Source: Glaciecola siphonariae (GTDB lineage Bacteria; Pseudomonadota; Gammaproteobacteria; Enterobacterales; Alteromonadaceae). From it: a DNA stretch of 64,000 nt. The stretch lies in contig NZ_JBHSGU010000029.1 of the NCBI RefSeq assembly GCF_042652645.1, positions 186,001-250,000 of the forward strand. The letters are read 5' to 3'. This document shows positions 61,107 to 64,000 of this stretch, piece after piece. The stretch's first letter is position 1, and every line of letters begins with the position of its first letter. Below the pieces are notes generated by a model. The model was not told the DNA's origin. It ran no database searches and saw only the letters and a program-made list of their open reading frames with translations. A program made the position numbers and the translations under genes.

Positions 61107-61823
61107 TTAAACGTTCGCATTATGATAAATATTTTGCACATCTTCGCAGTCTTCCAGCATATCCATGAATTTTTCAAACATAGGCATGTCGTCTTCGCTT
61201 ATATCTTTGGTATCCTGCGGCACCCAGCTAATCTCTTCTACCTCAAACTCAATGCCGTCAAACGCATCTTGAAGCGCGGTTTTAGCCTTGTAGAATTCGG
61301 TGTGCGGCACTAAAACGGTTACTTGACCGTCTTCTACTTCCACATCGTGAATATCAACATCTGCTTCCATTAAAGCTTCAAGCACAACCTCGTCGTCATC
61401 GCCTTTAAAGCCAAATATAGCTAGATGGTCGAACATGAACGCCGATGAATTTTGCGCACCCAATTTACTGTCGGTTTTTGTAAAGCAGTTACGCACATCG
61501 GTGATGGTGCGATTAACGTTATCGGTTAAGCAGTCTACAATGACCATGCAACCGCCTGGTCCAAAACCTTCGTAGCGAGCCGGTGCAAAATCTTCACCGC
61601 CGCCGCCAGCGGCTTTATCAATGGCTTTGTCGATAACATGCGCAGGGACTTGGTCTTTTTTAGCCTTTTCAATCAGGCGCTTGAGCGAAAGGTTTGCCAC
61701 CGGGTCGGGGCCGCCCGCTTTTGCAACAACGTATATTTCTTTGCCGTATTTTGAATACACCTTTGTTTTTTGCGCCGCTGTTTTGGCCATTGCGACTTTT
61801 CTTACTTCAAACTTTCTTCCCAT
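61107..61823 (-). CDS. YebC/PmpR family protein (YeeN type)
   Basis: 238 aa. The N-terminus MGRKFEVRKVAMAKTAAQKTKVYSKYGKEIYVVAKAGGPDP is the YeeN variant of the family; the core KKDQVPAHVIDKAIDKAAGG and YEGFGPGGCMVIVDCLTDNVNRT are highly conserved. Family members were described as DNA-binding regulators, and recent work on YebC/TACO1 proteins supports a role on the ribosome in translating difficult stretches such as polyproline. It is a single-gene unit with its own terminator. Confidence 0.94.
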   Translation of the reverse strand: MGRKFEVRKVAMAKTAAQKTKVYSKYGKEIYVVAKAGGPDPVANLSLKRLIEKAKKDQVPAHVIDKAIDKAAGGGGEDFAPARYEGFGPGGCMVIVDCLTDNVNRTITDVRNCFTKTDSKLGAQNSSAFMFDHLAIFGFKGDDDEVVLEALMEADVDIHDVEVEDGQVTVLVPHTEFYKAKTALQDAFDGIEFEVEEISWVPQDTKDISEDDMPMFEKFMDMLEDCEDVQNIYHNANV

Positions 61824-61949
61824 AATATGCTCTTATTGTATTATTTATACCCGACACGTATGCCTTTATGAATGGCCGATATTGTACAGGATTTCTTTGT
61901 AATGAGTAAGCACACATCTTGCCAAACAAAGCACAGATGGCAGTGTACT

Positions 61950-62010
61950 AAAGATAAAATCCAAAAGATAAAATCAGCTAAAATTCAAAAGATAAAACCA
62001 AAAGACACAG
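61950..62010. repeat. 13-bp degenerate A-rich tandem repeat
   Basis: AAAGATAAAATCC, AAAAGATAAAATC, (AGCTAAAATTC), AAAAGATAAAACC and AAAAGACACAG follow one another with a period near 13 bases in the gap between zapE and the YebC-family gene. It is A-rich on the plus strand; no hairpin is formed. Confidence 0.65.
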
Positions 62011-62042
62011 TTCTGTTACCTTAGGGTATCGCTAGAGTATGC

Positions 62043-63140
62043 TTACGCCAGGTGCTGCTGAGCCAAATAACTGCGCGACTGCATCTCTTGTAAGCGGCTC
62101 AAACAACGCTGGAATTCAAAGCTCAAACGCCCTTCGCTATACAGTTTTTCTAGGGGCACTTCCGACGACATAATGAGCTTTACACGTCGCTCATAAAACT
62201 CATCGACCATGGCAATAAAACGCCGGGCAATATCGTCTACATTTGCGCTCATTTGCTCCACATTAGCCACCAACACACTGTTGTACTCATGACTTAACTG
62301 AATATAGTCTGATTGGCTGCGAGGTCCGTCGCATAGCGCTCTAAATTCAAACATGATAACGCCTTCTGCCTTTCTGAGAGCCGGAATATGACGCCCTTCA
62401 ATTTCTACAAAAGTATCGCTCTCGCCTTTTTCTGCGGCAAGTTGATCAAAGTAGCGGTTAAGATTTTTCTGAGCGTCACTGTCTAAGGGATAGTGATAAA
62501 TTTCGGCGCGCTCAAGGGTGCGTAAACGATAATCGTGACCGCTATCAACGTTTATAACACGAGTATTTTCATTAATCAGTTCAATTGCAGGTAAAAATCG
62601 TGCGCGCTGCAGGCCGTTTTTATAAAGCTCATCGGGCACGATGTTCGACGTTGCCACCAATACAATGCCTCGCGAAAAGAGCTCTTGCATGAGCGTGCCT
62701 AAAATCATTGCGTCGGTAATATCTGATACAAAAAACTCATCGAAACAAATTATACGAGTTTCGCTGGCAATTTTCTTTGCAATGGTTTTCAAAGGGTCAG
62801 ATTGACCGCCTAACAGCTTGAGCTCTTTATGAACCCGCTGCATAAACCGATGAAAATGTACTCTCATTTTATTTTCAAAGGGCAGACAATCGTAGAATGT
62901 GTCTACCAGATAAGTTTTGCCTCGCCCCACACCGCCGTAGAAATAAATACCCTGAATGCTCGGCTTCGTCATGCCCTTACCAAATTTTTGAGCAAGCTTA
63001 ACCCGCCACTTCACTTTTTGCTGTGGCTTTAACAGCTCGTCGTATAGACGCTGGAGCTCTTTAACCGCGTTTTCCTGTGCTGGGTCATACTGAAACTCAA
63101 TCAGCGTTAAATCTTCTTGGTACTTTTCCCATGGCGTCAT
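62043..63140 (-). CDS. zapE: Cell division protein ZapE (AFG1-like ATPase)
   Basis: 365 aa. Walker A is in GIYFYGGVGRGKTYLVDTFY, Walker B in RIICFDEFFVSDITDAM, and sensor residues follow in LVATSNIVPDELYKNGLQR. This is the AFG1/ZapE family of AAA-like ATPases, which lack an AAA+ lid. ZapE binds the Z-ring late in division and affects FtsZ bundling. It is divergent from yhcB, the same order as in Escherichia coli. Confidence 0.96.
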   Translation of the reverse strand: MTPWEKYQEDLTLIEFQYDPAQENAVKELQRLYDELLKPQQKVKWRVKLAQKFGKGMTKPSIQGIYFYGGVGRGKTYLVDTFYDCLPFENKMRVHFHRFMQRVHKELKLLGGQSDPLKTIAKKIASETRIICFDEFFVSDITDAMILGTLMQELFSRGIVLVATSNIVPDELYKNGLQRARFLPAIELINENTRVINVDSGHDYRLRTLERAEIYHYPLDSDAQKNLNRYFDQLAAEKGESDTFVEIEGRHIPALRKAEGVIMFEFRALCDGPRSQSDYIQLSHEYNSVLVANVEQMSANVDDIARRFIAMVDEFYERRVKLIMSSEVPLEKLYSEGRLSFEFQRCLSRLQEMQSRSYLAQQHLA

Positions 63141-63286
63141 GCTGTTGCGTAAACCTAAGCGTTGTGTAAAGCGAGTAATGGCGCAAGATTATACAGGCTT
63201 ACCCAATTTTTACGCAATAAAGCCTTGCATGAAGACCATGAATGTTGAATGATCTATGCATTAGAAGCTTTAAAGCAGAGTAAATT

Positions 63287-63730
63287 ATGGACCTTATCAG
63301 TATCGTTGTTGGTGCACTTATTGGCGTAGTCATTGGGTTTATCATCGCATGGCAATGGGCTTCTATACGCGCAAACAAAAAAGGCGCGAATCTCAGCCGC
63401 TCCGAAAAAGAACTCAAAACTATTTTGGCTGAACAGGCTCATCATCACATTTCATCTAGCAAAGAATCGATTGAAGCTATCCAGCTTCGATTAGAACAAC
63501 TCACCAATAATCTGCAGCAGTATGAAAGTTCTTTACAGGTTGGCAGTGAAGAAAACGACAAAGTGAGCTTCTTTGGTGAACACGCTAGCGTTTTCTTACG
63601 TAACAATAAATCAGTGAAAGCGTCGAACGATAGAATCAATGTGGGCGATGCCCCGCCGCGTGATTTCGCAAATAACGGCTCTGGTTTGTTTGTAGGCAAT
63701 GTAGCAGAAAACAAAACGCTAAATAAATAA
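63287..63730 (+). CDS. yhcB: YhcB/ZapG family inner-membrane protein (DUF1043)
   Basis: 147 aa. One N-terminal membrane helix (ISIVVGALIGVVIGFIIAWQWAS) precedes a cytoplasmic coiled coil (KELKTILAEQAHHHISSSKESIEAIQLRLEQLTNNLQQYESSL) and a disordered tail. This is the YhcB layout; the protein links cell envelope synthesis to division in enterobacteria. It is followed 71 bases later by the degQ/degP-type gene, as in E. coli. Confidence 0.93.
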   Translation: MDLISIVVGALIGVVIGFIIAWQWASIRANKKGANLSRSEKELKTILAEQAHHHISSSKESIEAIQLRLEQLTNNLQQYESSLQVGSEENDKVSFFGEHASVFLRNNKSVKASNDRINVGDAPPRDFANNGSGLFVGNVAENKTLNK

Positions 63731-63801
63731 CTTGTAATCTGAACTATTGCCCCAAAATTCGAGTCTGTACAAGGTATTTGAATTTAGGAGTAATAAGATA
63801 C

Positions 63802-64000
63802 ATGAAGCAATTGATACGCCGCAGTTTTGTTGGCATCACCGCCGCTCTATTCGTGTTTACCACCGCATCTACCGCTGTTGCCGGCATTCCGTTTTTCTCG
63901 CAGGACGATAAGCTGCCCTCGCTTGCGCCCATGCTTGAGCAAACCACCCCCGCAATAGTTAGCATCGCCGTTGAAGGTACTCAGACCTCACGTCAACAAG
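63802..64000 (+). CDS. DegQ/DegP-type periplasmic serine protease, 5' part only
   Basis: The first 66 codons are in the window; the gene runs off the edge. A signal peptide (MKQLIRRSFVGITAALFVFTTASTAVA) is followed by LPSLAPMLEQTTPAIVSIAVEGTQ, the usual HtrA N-terminal segment before the trypsin-like domain. AGGAG lies 11 bases before the ATG. The catalytic triad and PDZ domains are beyond the end. Position after yhcB favours degQ rather than degP. Confidence 0.9.
   Translation, partial: MKQLIRRSFVGITAALFVFTTASTAVAGIPFFSQDDKLPSLAPMLEQTTPAIVSIAVEGTQTSRQQ

Overview
The window looks like chromosomal DNA of a marine gammaproteobacterium of the Alteromonadales. The evidence is the zapE / yhcB divergent pair followed by a degQ/degP-type protease, a YeeN-type YebC protein, a Vibrio vps-like exopolysaccharide module, an H-NOX/hybrid kinase pair and many GGDEF/EAL proteins. 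Base composition is moderate, somewhat AT-rich in the polysaccharide cluster. I see no phage, transposon, integron, tRNA or CRISPR array. The only RNA gene I can support is rnpB, on the minus strand.

Layout. 0-3.7 kb: an FAD-dependent tryptophan-halogenase-family gene and two overlapping, probably tandem-duplicated diguanylate cyclases. 4.1-11.7 kb: a small unknown gene, a divergent GH10-type secreted xylanase, and an adaptor / RND pump / DUF6065 operon. 11.9-18.2 kb: a nitric-oxide type signalling block (H-NOX, hybrid histidine kinase with REC and HPt, response regulator with unidentified output) facing a GGDEF-EAL protein whose EAL motifs look active. 18.3-45.4 kb: a large exopolysaccharide region. 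It contains manC, an acyltransferase, a beta-helix lipoprotein, two sulfotransferases, two small surface proteins with exosortase-like tails, a hexapeptide acetyltransferase, four glycosyltransferases (one GT2, two GT4, one GT26), a Wzx flippase, two Wzy/ligase-type proteins, LapG/LapD, and a vpsM-N-O-P-like export module with a PHP phosphatase. 45.6-48.1 kb: an HDAC-like deacylase, then a BrxR/CapW-family WYL regulator with a TerB-like partner. 48.2-51.5 kb: a membrane protein, a DesK/DesR-type two-component pair and a lone REC protein. 51.6-54.4 kb: a GNAT-nitrilase fusion and a DUF2855 protein. 54.5-60.4 kb: a membrane-anchored winged-helix regulator divergent from a Tat-exported Gfo/Idh - DUF1080 - Gfo/Idh operon. 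60.5-64 kb: rnpB and housekeeping genes.

How it fits together. Much of the window is about surface attachment. c-di-GMP enzymes (two cyclases, one EAL protein), the c-di-GMP receptor LapD with its protease LapG, and the exopolysaccharide locus lie close together. The H-NOX kinase could feed NO sensing into the same network. The sulfotransferases, acyltransferases and exosortase-like surface proteins suggest a decorated, possibly sulfated polymer with co-produced surface proteins, one of which has a textbook sigma-54 promoter. The Gfo-DUF1080-Gfo operon looks like a periplasmic 3-keto-sugar pathway with its own membrane regulator and an array of GTTA half-sites phased at 11 bp.

The most interesting regulatory signals are: a near-consensus LexA box placed inside the promoter of the BrxR/CapW-like gene; the sigma-54 site; the helically phased GTTA array; and a recurring habit of 8-16 bp degenerate tandem repeats in intergenic DNA. 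One of those repeats copies a Shine-Dalgarno-like motif several times, and another sits just upstream of an acyltransferase gene.
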